The notes below the pieces were generated by a model. That model searched no databases and was not told where the DNA came from. It worked only from the letters and a program-made list of their open reading frames with translations. This document shows, piece by piece, positions 7,853-16,047 of a stretch of DNA of 49,618 nucleotides; positions within the stretch are counted from its first letter, which is position 1; each line of letters opens with the position of its first letter. Origin of the DNA: Paracoccaceae bacterium (lineage in GTDB: Bacteria; Pseudomonadota; Alphaproteobacteria; Rhodobacterales; Rhodobacteraceae); contig JAFGXY010000075.1 of assembly GCA_016936395.1 (NCBI GenBank), forward strand, positions 1-49,618, read 5' to 3'. The position numbers and the translations under genes are program-made.

Positions 7853-8782
7853 ATGCCCAGTTTGGCCCTCCGTCCCATGGATGAAATCACCCTGACCCAT
7901 CTTCAGCGCCTGGAGGCCGAGAGCATCCATATCCTGCGCGAAGTGGTGGCCTCGGCCGAAAATCCGGTGATGTTGTATTCGGTGGGCAAGGACAGCGCCT
8001 GCATGCTGCATCTGGCGAAAAAGGCATTCTACCCGGCCCCGCCGCCATTTCCCTTGCTGCATGTCGATACGACGTGGAAATTCCGCGCCATGTATGACCT
8101 GCGCGAAAAGGCGGCCCGCGAGGCCGGGATGGACCTGATCGTCTATCAGAACCCCGAAGCACTGGCCCAAGGCATCAACCCGTTCGACCATGGCGGCTTG
8201 CACACCGACATGTGGAAAACCGAAGGCCTGAAACAGGCGCTGACCAAATACAATTTCGATGTGGCCTTTGGCGGCGCGCGCCGGGATGAGGAAAAGTCCC
8301 GCGCCAAGGAACGGGTGTTTTCCTTCCGCTCGGCCAATCACCGCTGGGATCCGAAAAACCAGCGCCCGGAACTGTGGAAGCTTTACAACACCCGCAAGGC
8401 CAAGGGCGAGTCGATCAGAGTGTTCCCGCTGTCGAACTGGACCGAGCTGGATATCTGGCAATACATCCACCTTGAGGGCATCGAGATCGTGCCCTTGTAT
8501 TTCAGCGCCCCACGCCCGACAGTCATCCGCAATGGTCTGATGCTGATGGTCGATGACCACCGCTTTCCGTTGGAGCCCGGCGAAACCCCGGTGATGCGCA
8601 GCATAAGGTTCCGCACGCTGGGCTGTTATCCGCTGACCGGCGCCGTGGAATCCGAGGCAAAGACCTTGCCACAGGTGATTCAGGAAATGCTGCTGAGCAC
8701 CACATCCGAACGGCAGGGCCGCGCGATTGACCACGACCAGTCGGCATCGATGGAGAAGAAGAAACAAGAGGGGTATTTCTGA
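7853..8782 (+). CDS. cysD: Sulfate adenylyltransferase subunit 2
   Basis: CysD is the catalytic ATP-pyrophosphatase half of ATP sulfurylase, making adenylyl sulfate (APS) from ATP and sulfate. The PP-loop SVGKDS lies at residues 43-48. Other family strings are [44 protein letters not shown] and [16 protein letters not shown]. The length (309 aa from ATG 7853) matches the family; ATG 7877 would give 301 aa and is also plausible. The stop overlaps the cysNC start (TGATG), giving translational coupling typical of this pair. Confidence 0.95.
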   Translation: MPSLALRPMDEITLTHLQRLEAESIHILREVVASAENPVMLYSVGKDSACMLHLAKKAFYPAPPPFPLLHVDTTWKFRAMYDLREKAAREAGMDLIVYQNPEALAQGINPFDHGGLHTDMWKTEGLKQALTKYNFDVAFGGARRDEEKSRAKERVFSFRSANHRWDPKNQRPELWKLYNTRKAKGESIRVFPLSNWTELDIWQYIHLEGIEIVPLYFSAPRPTVIRNGLMLMVDDHRFPLEPGETPVMRSIRFRTLGCYPLTGAVESEAKTLPQVIQEMLLSTTSERQGRAIDHDQSASMEKKKQEGYF

Positions 8783-10725
8783 TGCCAGCCGCCAAAGACC
8801 CCGTCGCCCAAGATCTCATGACCCAGGACCCCATCTATGTCACCGACGCGCTGATTGCCGAAGATATCGACGCCTACCTGACCGCGCATCAGCACAAGAC
8901 CATGCTGCGCTTCATCACCTGCGGCTCGGTCGATGACGGCAAATCGACCCTGATCGGGCGACTTCTCTATGATACCAAGATGATCTTTGAGGATCAGCTT
9001 GCAGCGCTGGAAAAAGACAGCAAGGCCGTGGGCACCCAAGGCGCCGAGATCGACTTTGCGCTTCTGGTCGATGGTCTGGCCGCCGAGCGCGAACAGGGCA
9101 TCACCATCGATGTGGCCTATCGGTTCTTCGCCACCGAAAAGCGCAAGTTCATCGTGGCCGATACGCCGGGGCACGAACAATACACCCGCAACATGGTGAC
9201 GGGTGCCTCTACCGCCGACCTTGCGGTGATCCTGATCGACGCGCGCCAGGGCGTGCTGACCCAGACCCGGCGGCACAGTTATCTGGTCAACCTCTTGGGC
9301 ATCCGCAACGTGGTGCTGGCGATCAACAAGATGGACCTGGTCGGCTACAGCCAGGAACGGTTTTACGAGATCGTGAAGGATTATTCGCATTTTGCAAGCC
9401 AGATCGGGATCACAGCCTTCACCGCCATTCCGATCTCGGGGCTGAAGGGTGACAACATCGCCAGCCGCAGCGCCGCGATGCCCTGGTATCAGGGCCCGAC
9501 GCTGCTGACCCATCTGGAAGATGCCCCGGTCAACCTGAGCCGGTTGCAAGACGCACCTTTGCGGATGCCGGTGCAATGGGTCAACCGCCCCAACCTTGAT
9601 TTCCGCGGCTTTGCCGGGCAGATCGGCAGCGGCGTGGTGCGCCCCGGCGATACCATTCGTGTGCTGCCTTCGGGGCGAACCACGACCGTAAAATCCATCG
9701 TCACCTATGACGGCGACCTTGCAGTGGCGGTGGCCGGGCAATCGGTCACGCTGACCTTTGCCGACGAGGTGGATTGCTCGCGCGGCGATGTGATCGTGGC
9801 TGCCGATGCGCCCTGCGAAGTGGCTGACCAGTTCGAGGCGACGCTGGTCTGGATGGACGAGCATGAGATGCTGCCCGGGCGCCCCTATCTGCTGAAGATC
9901 GGCACGCAAGTTGTGACCGCCACCGTGACCGAGCCGAAATATGAGGTGAACGTCAACACGCTGGAGCATCTGGCCGCAAGGACCATGCAGTTGAATGCAA
10001 TCGGCGTGGTCAACATCTCGACCGACCGGGCGATCCCGTTCGAGGCCTATGCGCAGAACCCCGATCTGGGCGGCTTCATCCTGATTGACCGGATCAGCAA
10101 CGCCACCATCGCCGCGGGGTTGATCCATTTTGCGCTGCGGCGCGGCCAGAACATCCATTGGCAAGCGGTCGACATCAACCGTGACGCGCATGCCGCCCAG
10201 AAAGGCCAAAAACCCGTCGTGGTCTGGTTCACCGGCCTGTCGGGGTCGGGCAAATCGACCATTGCCAATCTGGTGGAAAAAAAGCTGCACGCACTGGGCC
10301 GTCACACCTTTTTGCTTGATGGCGACAACGTGCGCCACGGGCTGAACCGCGATCTGGGCTTTACCGATGCCGACCGGGTGGAAAACATCCGCCGGGTGGG
10401 CGAGGTGGCGCGTCTGATGACCGATGCCGGCCTGATCGTGCTGACCGCCTTCATCTCGCCGTTCCGGTCCGAACGCCGTATGGTGCGTGACCTGATGGCA
10501 CCGGGCGAATTCATCGAGGTCTATGTCAACACGCCGCTGGAGGTGGCTGAGGCGCGCGACGTCAAGGGCCTGTATAAGAAGGCCCGCGCCGGGAAGCTCA
10601 AGAACTTCACCGGCATCGACAGCCCCTATGAGGCCCCAGAGGCCGCCGAGATTGTGGTGGATACCGTAACCCTGTCGCCCGAAAGCGCCGCAGAGCAGAT
10701 CGTGGCCAGCCTTCTGGCGCGCTGA
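8782..10725 (+). CDS. cysNC: Bifunctional sulfate adenylyltransferase subunit 1/adenylylsulfate kinase
   Basis: This 647-residue fusion has two parts. Residues ~40-460 are the CysN GTPase: G1 GSVDDGKS at 48-55, G3 [12 protein letters not shown] near 128 and G4 NKMD near 182. It drives APS synthesis by GTP hydrolysis. Residues ~470-647 are the CysC APS kinase (P-loop GLSGSGKST near 484, then [10 protein letters not shown] and [13 protein letters not shown]), which phosphorylates APS to PAPS. Coupled to cysD by overlapping stop and start, with GAGGGG inside cysD as ribosome binding site. No cysH or cysI is in the window, so PAPS could feed assimilation or sulfation. A strong hairpin at 10867-10891 follows. 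Confidence 0.96.
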   Translation: MPAAKDPVAQDLMTQDPIYVTDALIAEDIDAYLTAHQHKTMLRFITCGSVDDGKSTLIGRLLYDTKMIFEDQLAALEKDSKAVGTQGAEIDFALLVDGLAAEREQGITIDVAYRFFATEKRKFIVADTPGHEQYTRNMVTGASTADLAVILIDARQGVLTQTRRHSYLVNLLGIRNVVLAINKMDLVGYSQERFYEIVKDYSHFASQIGITAFTAIPISGLKGDNIASRSAAMPWYQGPTLLTHLEDAPVNLSRLQDAPLRMPVQWVNRPNLDFRGFAGQIGSGVVRPGDTIRVLPSGRTTTVKSIVTYDGDLAVAVAGQSVTLTFADEVDCSRGDVIVAADAPCEVADQFEATLVWMDEHEMLPGRPYLLKIGTQVVTATVTEPKYEVNVNTLEHLAARTMQLNAIGVVNISTDRAIPFEAYAQNPDLGGFILIDRISNATIAAGLIHFALRRGQNIHWQAVDINRDAHAAQKGQKPVVVWFTGLSGSGKSTIANLVEKKLHALGRHTFLLDGDNVRHGLNRDLGFTDADRVENIRRVGEVARLMTDAGLIVLTAFISPFRSERRMVRDLMAPGEFIEVYVNTPLEVAEARDVKGLYKKARAGKLKNFTGIDSPYEAPEAAEIVVDTVTLSPESAAEQIVASLLAR

Positions 10726-10866
10726 CCAACGCCTGCAAGGCAGGGCCGGGGCGTGACACGTCCAACCACAGGACAGCGCCGCCAAGTCTCGGCACCGGGT
10801 CTCGCACTGCGTCGGGGGTTTGCACAGCAGGCTATCGGTGCGCACTCTCCGCGGACCAGATCCGGT

Positions 10867-10891
10867 GGCGGCCCCCAATGGGGGGGCCGCC
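10867..10891. terminator. Bidirectional hairpin between cysNC and the Ser/Asn-repeat gene
   Basis: GGCGGCCCCC at 10867-10876 pairs with GGGGGCCGCC at 10882-10891 across a 5-nt loop, between two convergent genes. There is only a weak T-run on either side. Confidence 0.65.
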
Positions 10892-10912
10892 TTCCCTGCA
10901 TGTCGGAGGGGA

Positions 10913-11323
10913 TCAATCGTCGTCGCCGTCGTCATCCGAGCTGTTCGAGGACGAGTTGGACGACGAGTTGCTCGACGAGTTGGACGAAGAATTGCTGTTG
11001 CTGTTCGAAGAGCTGTTGCTCGATGAATTCGAATTGCTGTTAGAGCTGGAGTTTGACGACGAATTCGAATTCGAGTTCGAGCTTGAATTCGAATTGGAGT
11101 TCGAGTTCGACCCGTCATCATCGCGGCTTCTGCGGTCCTTTCGATCCTTGCGCGCTTTGCGCTCGGATTTGATCATCAGGAACTGAACCTTTTCCACCGC
11201 CGCATCGGATTGGGTCATCGGCGTGGCGGTCAGCATCAGGGGGGCAACCCCGGCCTGTGCGCCAAAGGGCAACAGCGCAAGGATCGTGGCCGGAAGGACA
11301 AGCTTCAACGTAAAGGGTTTCAT
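10913..11323 (-). CDS. Secreted Ser/Asn-repeat protein
   Basis: The 136-residue product (from ATG 11323; AGGAG lies 6 nt upstream, whereas ATG 11329 directly abuts it) starts with a clear signal peptide (residues 1-24, cleavage after AQA). It then has a short segment (25-50), a strongly basic stretch (SERKARKDRKDRRSR, about 53-67), an acidic DDD, and a Ser/Asn-only tract of about 58 residues (72-129) ending in DDDGDDD. Ser codons (TCG, TCA, AGC, TCC) and Asn codons (AAT, AAC) are mixed, so the tract is not a simple DNA slippage repeat. No known family is recognised. It lies downstream of an ECF sigma/anti-sigma pair and has a matching ECF-type promoter, suggesting an envelope-stress or surface role. 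Confidence 0.8.
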   Translation of the reverse strand: MKPFTLKLVLPATILALLPFGAQAGVAPLMLTATPMTQSDAAVEKVQFLMIKSERKARKDRKDRRSRDDDGSNSNSNSNSSSNSNSNSSSNSSSNSNSNSSSNSSSNSNSNSSSNSSSNSSSNSSSNSSDDDGDDD

Positions 11324-11365
11324 CTGCATCTCCTGTTGTGAACAAGGCCCTCGCCTTGTGCAAAG

Positions 11366-11392
11366 ACAACGCCGCAGGCAAACATCTATTCA
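11366..11392 (-). promoter_or_regulatory. ECF-type promoter of the Ser/Asn-repeat gene
   Basis: The minus strand reads CTGAAT, then a spacer, then CGTTGTC. GAAT and CGTT are separated by exactly 16 nt (spacer 11372-11387). The same GAAT-N16-CGTTGT arrangement precedes the sigma factor gene at 12864-12890. The -10 element lies about 45 nt upstream of the start codon. This is inference from pattern only. Confidence 0.5.
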
Positions 11393-11581
11393 GGGCAAAT
11401 CTTTTCAGGCAAAGACAGCGCGGCCTCTTCGGGCGGGACGACGCAGGTCGGATCTGTGCCTTCAGACAACGATCCAAAGCGGCAGGGTGCCGTGCCGCGC
11501 AATCAGCGCGCTGCCTGAAAAATATCGGTGAAAGACGCCGTGGCCGCACCATCGGGCAGCGGGGCTTGCCCTTCGGCCGGA

Positions 11582-12316
11582 TCAGCGCACCCAGCCCCGC
11601 GCAATCATTCCGGCTTCGGTTGCCGCATCCAGCGCCATTCCCGCGCCCAGACGGTCCAGCCACAGGGTCAGCGCCTCGGTTTCGATCCCGCCGGCGGGGA
11701 CATAGGCCTGATCGGGGGGCGTGTCAGGCAAGGGCTCGGACAGAACAACGTCCACCCGCCAGCCGGCATCCGCCGTGCAGGCCAATGCCATATCCAGCCG
11801 ACCCGCAGCGCGGTCGATCACCTCGACCTCGCGGCAATGGCCGGCCGTGGTGGGCAGTGTCGCCAGAATCGTCAGGTCTTGCGCGGCCGTCAGCGGCACG
11901 GTCTGGCCAGATGGCAAGCTTTGCAGCAGGTCATGCAGCACCTGCCCCTGCGCCACCGGGCCCACGGTCAACCCGCTTGGCCGCGGGCCCGGAACCAGAA
12001 CCACGGCCAGCGCAACCGAGGCCGCCAGCGCCACCCCGGCCAACGCAAATGCGCGACGCCCCGGGAAGGATACCACCTTTGCCCGCGCCTGCTGCCCGTC
12101 AATCACCGCCAGAATCGCGGGCGGCACAGGCGCGGTCATCGGCGCATCAAAGGCCCGGATCAGCGCCGCGTTCGCGGCCATCAGGTCATCGACAAAAGCC
12201 TGATCTTCGGGGTGGTCGGCCAGATGCATCACCACCGCCGCCGCCTCTTCGGGCGACAACTCGCCATCGGCAAAGGCCGCAAGCCGCGCCTTGTCCAGTG
12301 TGGTTTCGCGCATCAT
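11582..12316 (-). CDS. Membrane-anchored anti-sigma factor
   Basis: This 244-residue protein has an N-terminal cytoplasmic anti-sigma-type domain (residues 1-75: RLAAFADGELSPEEAAAVVMH), one membrane segment (about 89-108) and a ~135-residue periplasmic domain with two Cys residues. It lacks the HxxxCxxC zinc motif of ZAS-type anti-sigmas. Its start overlaps the sigma gene stop by 4 nt (ATGA), the classic layout for a sigma factor and its cognate inhibitor. The periplasmic domain presumably senses an envelope signal, and the two Cys could be redox-active, but this is inference. Confidence 0.85.
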   Translation of the reverse strand: MMRETTLDKARLAAFADGELSPEEAAAVVMHLADHPEDQAFVDDLMAANAALIRAFDAPMTAPVPPAILAVIDGQQARAKVVSFPGRRAFALAGVALAASVALAVVLVPGPRPSGLTVGPVAQGQVLHDLLQSLPSGQTVPLTAAQDLTILATLPTTAGHCREVEVIDRAAGRLDMALACTADAGWRVDVVLSEPLPDTPPDQAYVPAGGIETEALTLWLDRLGAGMALDAATEAGMIARGWVR

Positions 12317-12831
12317 TGACGCCTTCCTTGGCTAAGCACCAGTTTGGGCAACAACGCCTCACGCGCCCGGGACAGGCGGCTCATCACCGTGCCGACCGGC
12401 ACATCCAGCGTTTCGGCGGCTTCGCGGTAGCTCAGGCCCTCGATCGCGACCAGCGCCAGCACCTCGCGCTGGCCTCGCGGCAGGTCCAGCATCGCCGCCC
12501 GTGTCTGGGCCAGCATCATCCGGTCCTCGGGCAGGCTTGCGGCCTTGCCTTCGTCTGACAGATGCACGTCATCGGGGTCCACGCTTGCGCCACGCCGCGT
12601 CAGCTTGCGCCGGTCGTCCAGCCACAGCGTCTGCACGATACGATACATCCAGCTGTCCATCCGGGTGCCCGGCACAAACTGCGCGACATTGCGCAGCGCC
12701 TTTTCGCACGCTGCCTGCACCAGATCATCGGCATCCGGCATGTTGCCGGTCAACGACAGCGCAAAGCGCCGCAGCTTTGGCACCAGGGCCACCAGATCGC
12801 GCCGGAAGGTATCGGGCCTTTGGCCGTTCAT
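12313..12831 (-). CDS. ECF-family RNA polymerase sigma factor
   Basis: This 172-residue protein (from ATG 12831; a GTG at 12840 is in frame) has region 2 (LTGNMPDADDLVQAACEKAL, with MDSWMYRIVQTLWLDDRR) and region 4 (LPRGQREVLALVAIEGLSYR, then a helix-turn-helix ending VGTVMSRLSRAREAL). It lacks regions 1 and 3, as expected for ECF sigmas. It is coupled to the downstream anti-sigma gene. The upstream sequence has a GGAAT-N16-CGTTGT element that is probably its own promoter, implying autoregulation. Confidence 0.93.
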   Translation of the reverse strand: MNGQRPDTFRRDLVALVPKLRRFALSLTGNMPDADDLVQAACEKALRNVAQFVPGTRMDSWMYRIVQTLWLDDRRKLTRRGASVDPDDVHLSDEGKAASLPEDRMMLAQTRAAMLDLPRGQREVLALVAIEGLSYREAAETLDVPVGTVMSRLSRAREALLPKLVLSQGRRQ

Positions 12832-12863
12832 CAGGGTCACACCTGTCTCATTGACTACGGGTC

Positions 12864-12890
12864 ACAACGGCAGCGCGGCAGCGTTATTCC
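12864..12890 (-). promoter_or_regulatory. Putative autoregulated ECF promoter
   Basis: On the minus strand GGGAAT and CGTTGTG are separated by a 16-nt spacer (12870-12885), with the -10 element about 35 nt upstream of ATG 12831. The form resembles the alphaproteobacterial GGAAC-N16-CGTT type of ECF promoter. It matches the element upstream of the Ser/Asn-repeat gene in both core boxes and spacing. Confidence 0.55.
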
Positions 12891-12919
12891 CCCAAGTCGG
12901 CATATTTTTTCGCGCCAAT

Positions 12920-12950
12920 GAAAAAACGCCCACCCGTCACCGGGAAGGCG
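12920..12950 (-). terminator. Terminator of the peroxiredoxin gene
   Basis: The minus strand has a 10-bp stem (CGCCTTCCCG / CGGGTGGGCG, one mismatch) with a GTGA tetraloop, followed by TTTTTT. It lies about 30 nt past the peroxiredoxin stop. Confidence 0.85.
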
Positions 12951-12979
12951 CCATGATGCACATCGTCTGGCCCAGCCCG

Positions 12980-13468
12980 TCAGATCGCGGCCAAAAGGGC
13001 CTCACCACCCGAGATCTCGCACTGGCCCGGCGACTCTTCCAGATGCAACTGCTTGATCACCCCATCCTCGGCATAAAGCGCATAGCGCCGGGACCGGGCC
13101 AGCAGACCCACCGGCGGGGCGCTGAAATCCAGCCCCATCGCCTTGGTAAAGCTGCTGTCGGCATCAGCCAGCATTGTCAGACCGGCGGCGGTGGCCCCCG
13201 TCGCCTCGCCCCATGCCTGCATCACGAACGGATCGTTGACACTGATGCAGATGATCTCGTCCACACCCTTGGCGGCAAAGCCATCCTTGGTGCGAATGAA
13301 ACTGGGCACATGCGACGAATGGCAGGTGGGCGTAAAGGCCCCCGGCACGGCAAATACCACGATCTTGCGGCCCTTGGCCAGTGCGTGCAGCGACACGGTT
13401 TCGGGGCCGTTTGCGCCCAGCCGGATCAGGCTGGCCTCGGGCAATGTGTCGCCAATGGAAATTGTCAT
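12980..13468 (-). CDS. Peroxiredoxin (Prx5 type)
   Basis: This 162-residue thioredoxin-fold peroxidase reduces hydrogen peroxide and organic hydroperoxides in the cytoplasm. The peroxidatic Cys49 lies in VPGAFTPTCHSSHVPSF, the Prx5-type active site with Pro and Thr before Cys. Other family features are SVNDPFVMQAWG and MLADADSSFTKAMGL. A second Cys near 73 and a third near 150 (PGQCEISGGE) are present. GGGAGAG precedes ATG 13468. The flavoprotein gene at 13548 is divergent, so the two share an 80-nt promoter region; it could supply electrons, though this is only suggested by position. Confidence 0.92.
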   Translation of the reverse strand: MTISIGDTLPEASLIRLGANGPETVSLHALAKGRKIVVFAVPGAFTPTCHSSHVPSFIRTKDGFAAKGVDEIICISVNDPFVMQAWGEATGATAAGLTMLADADSSFTKAMGLDFSAPPVGLLARSRRYALYAEDGVIKQLHLEESPGQCEISGGEALLAAI

Positions 13469-13547
13469 GTCGCTCTCCCTGTCGCGTTGCGTTCCCGCGC
13501 TTCCCGGTTATAGGGTCCGACCGGTAGGGCGACCAGAGGAATAGGCC

Positions 13548-14753
13548 ATGGATGTGGTGATTGTCGGCGCGGGTCAGGCCGGGGCGGCCTTGGCGGCCAA
13601 GCTGCGCGGCCTGGGGCACGACGGGCGCATCACCATGATCGGTGACGAACCCGCGCCGCCCTATCAACGCCCGCCCTTGTCGAAGGCCTATCTGATGGGT
13701 CAGATCGGGGCCGACCGGCTGTGGCTGCGCGGGCCCGAGTTCTGGGCCGAACACGCGGTTGACCTGCGCCTGGGAACCACAGCACAGGCGATCGATCCCA
13801 CGGCGCAAACCGTTACCTTGGCGGACGGCACGACGCTTGGCTATGACGCACTGGCGCTGACCACCGGGGCCAGCCCACGCCGCCTGCCCGCGGCCATCGG
13901 CGGTGATCTGGCCGGGGTCTACACAGTGCGCACATTGGCAGATGTCAATACGATGCGGCCCGAGTTCGCCCCCGGCCGCCGGGTTCTGATCGTCGGCGGC
14001 GGCTATATCGGGCTGGAGGCGGCAGCCGTCGCGGCCAAGCTGGGCCTGCATGTGACGGTTGTGGAAATGGCGCCGCGTATCCTGCAACGGGTGGCCTCGC
14101 CCGAAACCTCGGCCTATTTCCGCGCGCTGCACGAAGCCCATGGTGTCACCATCCATGAAAAGACCGGGCTGGACCGGCTGTTGGGCGCAGGGCGCGTGAC
14201 AACTGCGCGGCTTGCCGACGGGCGCGAACTGGCGGCAGATTTCGTGATCGTGGGCGTCGGCGTCACGCCCAACACCCGCGTGGCCGAAGCGGCGGGCATC
14301 ACGATCAACAATGGCATCGCCACCGACGCGCAGGGCCGCACCGCGGCCCCGAACGTCTGGGCGGCCGGCGATTGCGCGTCGTTTCCCTGGCAGGGCGGGC
14401 GGCTGCGGCTGGAATCGGTCGGCAACGCCATTGATCAGGCCGAAGCGGTGGCCGCCAACATGCTGGGCGCGGGCCGCGACTATCACGCCACCCCGTGGTT
14501 CTGGTCGGATCAGTATGATTGCAAGCTGCAAATCGCCGGGCTGAACATCGGCTATGACCGCATCATCACCCGGCCCGGTGCCGGTGACGCGGTATCGGTC
14601 TGGTATTACCGCGGGGCGCAGTTACTGGCGCTGGATGCAATGAACGACGCCCGGGCCTATATGGTGGGCAAGCGGCTGATCGAGGCGGGCAAGTCCCCCG
14701 ATCCAGCGCTGGTCGCAGACCCGGCCACCGATCTGAAGGCGCTGCTGGCGTGA
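13548..14753 (+). CDS. FAD-dependent NAD(P)H oxidoreductase, ferredoxin-reductase type
   Basis: This 401-residue protein has two Rossmann motifs: VIVGAGQAGAALAAKLR at the N-terminus (FAD) and VLIVGGGYIGLEAAAVAAKL near residue 146 (NAD(P)H). It also has the FAD-binding VWAAGDCASFP and the C-terminal SDQYDCKLQIAGL typical of rubredoxin/ferredoxin reductases serving oxygenase or P450 electron chains. No ferredoxin or oxygenase gene is adjacent. Its stop overlaps the GTG start of rsmD by 4 nt. Confidence 0.9.
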   Translation: MDVVIVGAGQAGAALAAKLRGLGHDGRITMIGDEPAPPYQRPPLSKAYLMGQIGADRLWLRGPEFWAEHAVDLRLGTTAQAIDPTAQTVTLADGTTLGYDALALTTGASPRRLPAAIGGDLAGVYTVRTLADVNTMRPEFAPGRRVLIVGGGYIGLEAAAVAAKLGLHVTVVEMAPRILQRVASPETSAYFRALHEAHGVTIHEKTGLDRLLGAGRVTTARLADGRELAADFVIVGVGVTPNTRVAEAAGITINNGIATDAQGRTAAPNVWAAGDCASFPWQGGRLRLESVGNAIDQAEAVAANMLGAGRDYHATPWFWSDQYDCKLQIAGLNIGYDRIITRPGAGDAVSVWYYRGAQLLALDAMNDARAYMVGKRLIEAGKSPDPALVADPATDLKALLA

Positions 14754-15313
14754 GGATCATCGGCGGCAGATCGCGCGGCCTGCATCTTGCCCCGGTGGGG
14801 ATCGGTGACGCCAAGGCGCATCTGCGCCCCACATCTGACCGGGTGCGCGAGGCGATCTTCAACCTGCTGCTGAACGGCGGTTACGGCAACCCGGTGCAGG
14901 GCGCGCGGGTGCTGGACCTGTTTGCCGGAACCGGTGCCTTGGGGCTGGAGGCGCTGTCGCGCGGCGCATCTCGCGTGACCTTTGTCGATGACGGCACGGC
15001 GGCGCGTGCGCTGTTGCAGCGCAACATCGCGCTGATGCGGGCGGGCGATGAAACCGATGTCCTGCGCCGCGATGCCTGCCACATGGGGGTGAACCGGGGG
15101 CCTGCGTTCGACGTGGTGTTTCTTGACCCACCCTATGGCAAGGCACTGGGCGAAAAAGCGCTTGCCTCCTGTCGCATCGGCGGCTGGCTTGCCCCCGGCG
15201 CGATGGTGGTCTGGGAGGAAGGCACCGCCCCCTTGCCCCCCGAAGGCTTTGCGCTGCTGGACCAGCGCAAGTATGGCGATACCGTCGTCAGCCTGATGAA
15301 AGCGCCCGAGTGA
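14750..15313 (+). CDS. rsmD: 16S rRNA (guanine(966)-N(2))-methyltransferase
   Basis: This 187-residue Class I SAM methyltransferase has RIIGGRSRGLHL at the N-terminus, RPTSDRVREAIFNLL (family signature), the SAM loop LDLFAGTGALGLEALSRGA and the catalytic DPPYG. RsmD methylates G966 of 16S rRNA in the 30S subunit. The start is GTG 14750, overlapping the upstream stop (GTGA), so the gene is translationally coupled to the oxidoreductase. The HAD gene follows 10 nt downstream. Confidence 0.95.
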   Translation: MRIIGGRSRGLHLAPVGIGDAKAHLRPTSDRVREAIFNLLLNGGYGNPVQGARVLDLFAGTGALGLEALSRGASRVTFVDDGTAARALLQRNIALMRAGDETDVLRRDACHMGVNRGPAFDVVFLDPPYGKALGEKALASCRIGGWLAPGAMVVWEEGTAPLPPEGFALLDQRKYGDTVVSLMKAPE

Positions 15314-15323
15314 AAGCCCGCAA

Positions 15324-15971
15324 ATGACCGTGAAAGCCGTGATCTTTGACTGCGACGGGGTGGTTGTGGACAGTGAAGGACTGACCTTTGACCTGCTGTT
15401 GGACGACTTTGCCACGCATGGCTTGACCGTCAGCCGTGAGACGCTTGCGCGCAACTTTATCGGCGGGACGATGGCCGATGTGGCCCATCGCGCCATCGCG
15501 GCGGGGGCAAGATTGCCCGCGACCTGGGTGCCCGATTTCTATGCCCGGCTTTACGCGCATCTGGCCAAGGGCACGCCGCTGATTGACGGGATTCTGGGCG
15601 TGCTCGATGCGCTGGACGCGGCGGGCATCCCCTATGCCATCGGGTCAAACGGGTCAGATGCCAAGATGCAGGTGACGCTGGGCCAGCACCCGAGCCTGAT
15701 CGCCCGGTTTGGCGGGCATCTCTATTCCGGCCAGACGCTGGGCCGGCCCAAACCCGCGCCCGACCTCTACCTGCACACCGCCCGGCAGTTGGGCGTGCCC
15801 CCGGCCCAATGCGTGGTGATCGAAGACAGCCCCACAGGCGCGCGCGCCGCCCGCGCCGCCGGTATCCGCTGCCTTGGCTACGCCGCCGAAACGCCTGCCC
15901 ATCGGCTGGTGGCCGAAGGGGCAGAGCCTTTCACCCGCATGGCCGACCTGCCGGCACTGTTGGGGCTTTGA
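15324..15971 (+). CDS. HAD-superfamily phosphatase
   Basis: This 215-residue subfamily IA HAD hydrolase has motif I FDCDGVVVDSE (nucleophile Asp9, acid/base Asp11), a helical cap, motif II Ser in AIGSNGS, motif III Lys in GRPKPAPDLY and motif IV VIEDSPTGARAA. It resembles the beta-phosphoglucomutase/phosphoglycolate phosphatase branch; the substrate cannot be set from sequence. It is the last gene of the oxidoreductase-rsmD-HAD run. A dispersed repeat copy lies just downstream. Confidence 0.9.
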   Translation: MTVKAVIFDCDGVVVDSEGLTFDLLLDDFATHGLTVSRETLARNFIGGTMADVAHRAIAAGARLPATWVPDFYARLYAHLAKGTPLIDGILGVLDALDAAGIPYAIGSNGSDAKMQVTLGQHPSLIARFGGHLYSGQTLGRPKPAPDLYLHTARQLGVPPAQCVVIEDSPTGARAARAAGIRCLGYAAETPAHRLVAEGAEPFTRMADLPALLGL

Positions 15972-15994
15972 TCTGAAGCCGCCTGTTGCCGCAC

Positions 15995-16036
15995 GGTCGG
16001 ATGCGCTCCGCGCGGGAGTATTTTCAAAGCAGCAAT
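15995..16036 (+). repeat. Dispersed 42-nt repeat, copy 1
   Basis: It contains CGCGCGGGAGTATTTTCAAA then GCAGCAAT (16009-16036), preceded by GGTCGG-TGCGC. It matches the reverse complement of 19967-20008 at 40 of 42 positions. It lies between convergent genes. Confidence 0.85.
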
Positions 16037-16047
16037 CCCTTGTGGCA

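Noticed and set aside
9000-11121. Long minus-strand open frame opposite cysNC
   Set aside because: It is a His/Gln/Asp-rich antisense shadow of a well-recognised enzyme.
10878-11186. Plus-strand frame rich in Glu/Leu/Phe repeats opposite the Ser/Asn gene
   Set aside because: It is the mirror of the Ser/Asn codons on the other strand. The minus-strand frame has a signal peptide, ribosome binding site and promoter; the plus frame has none.
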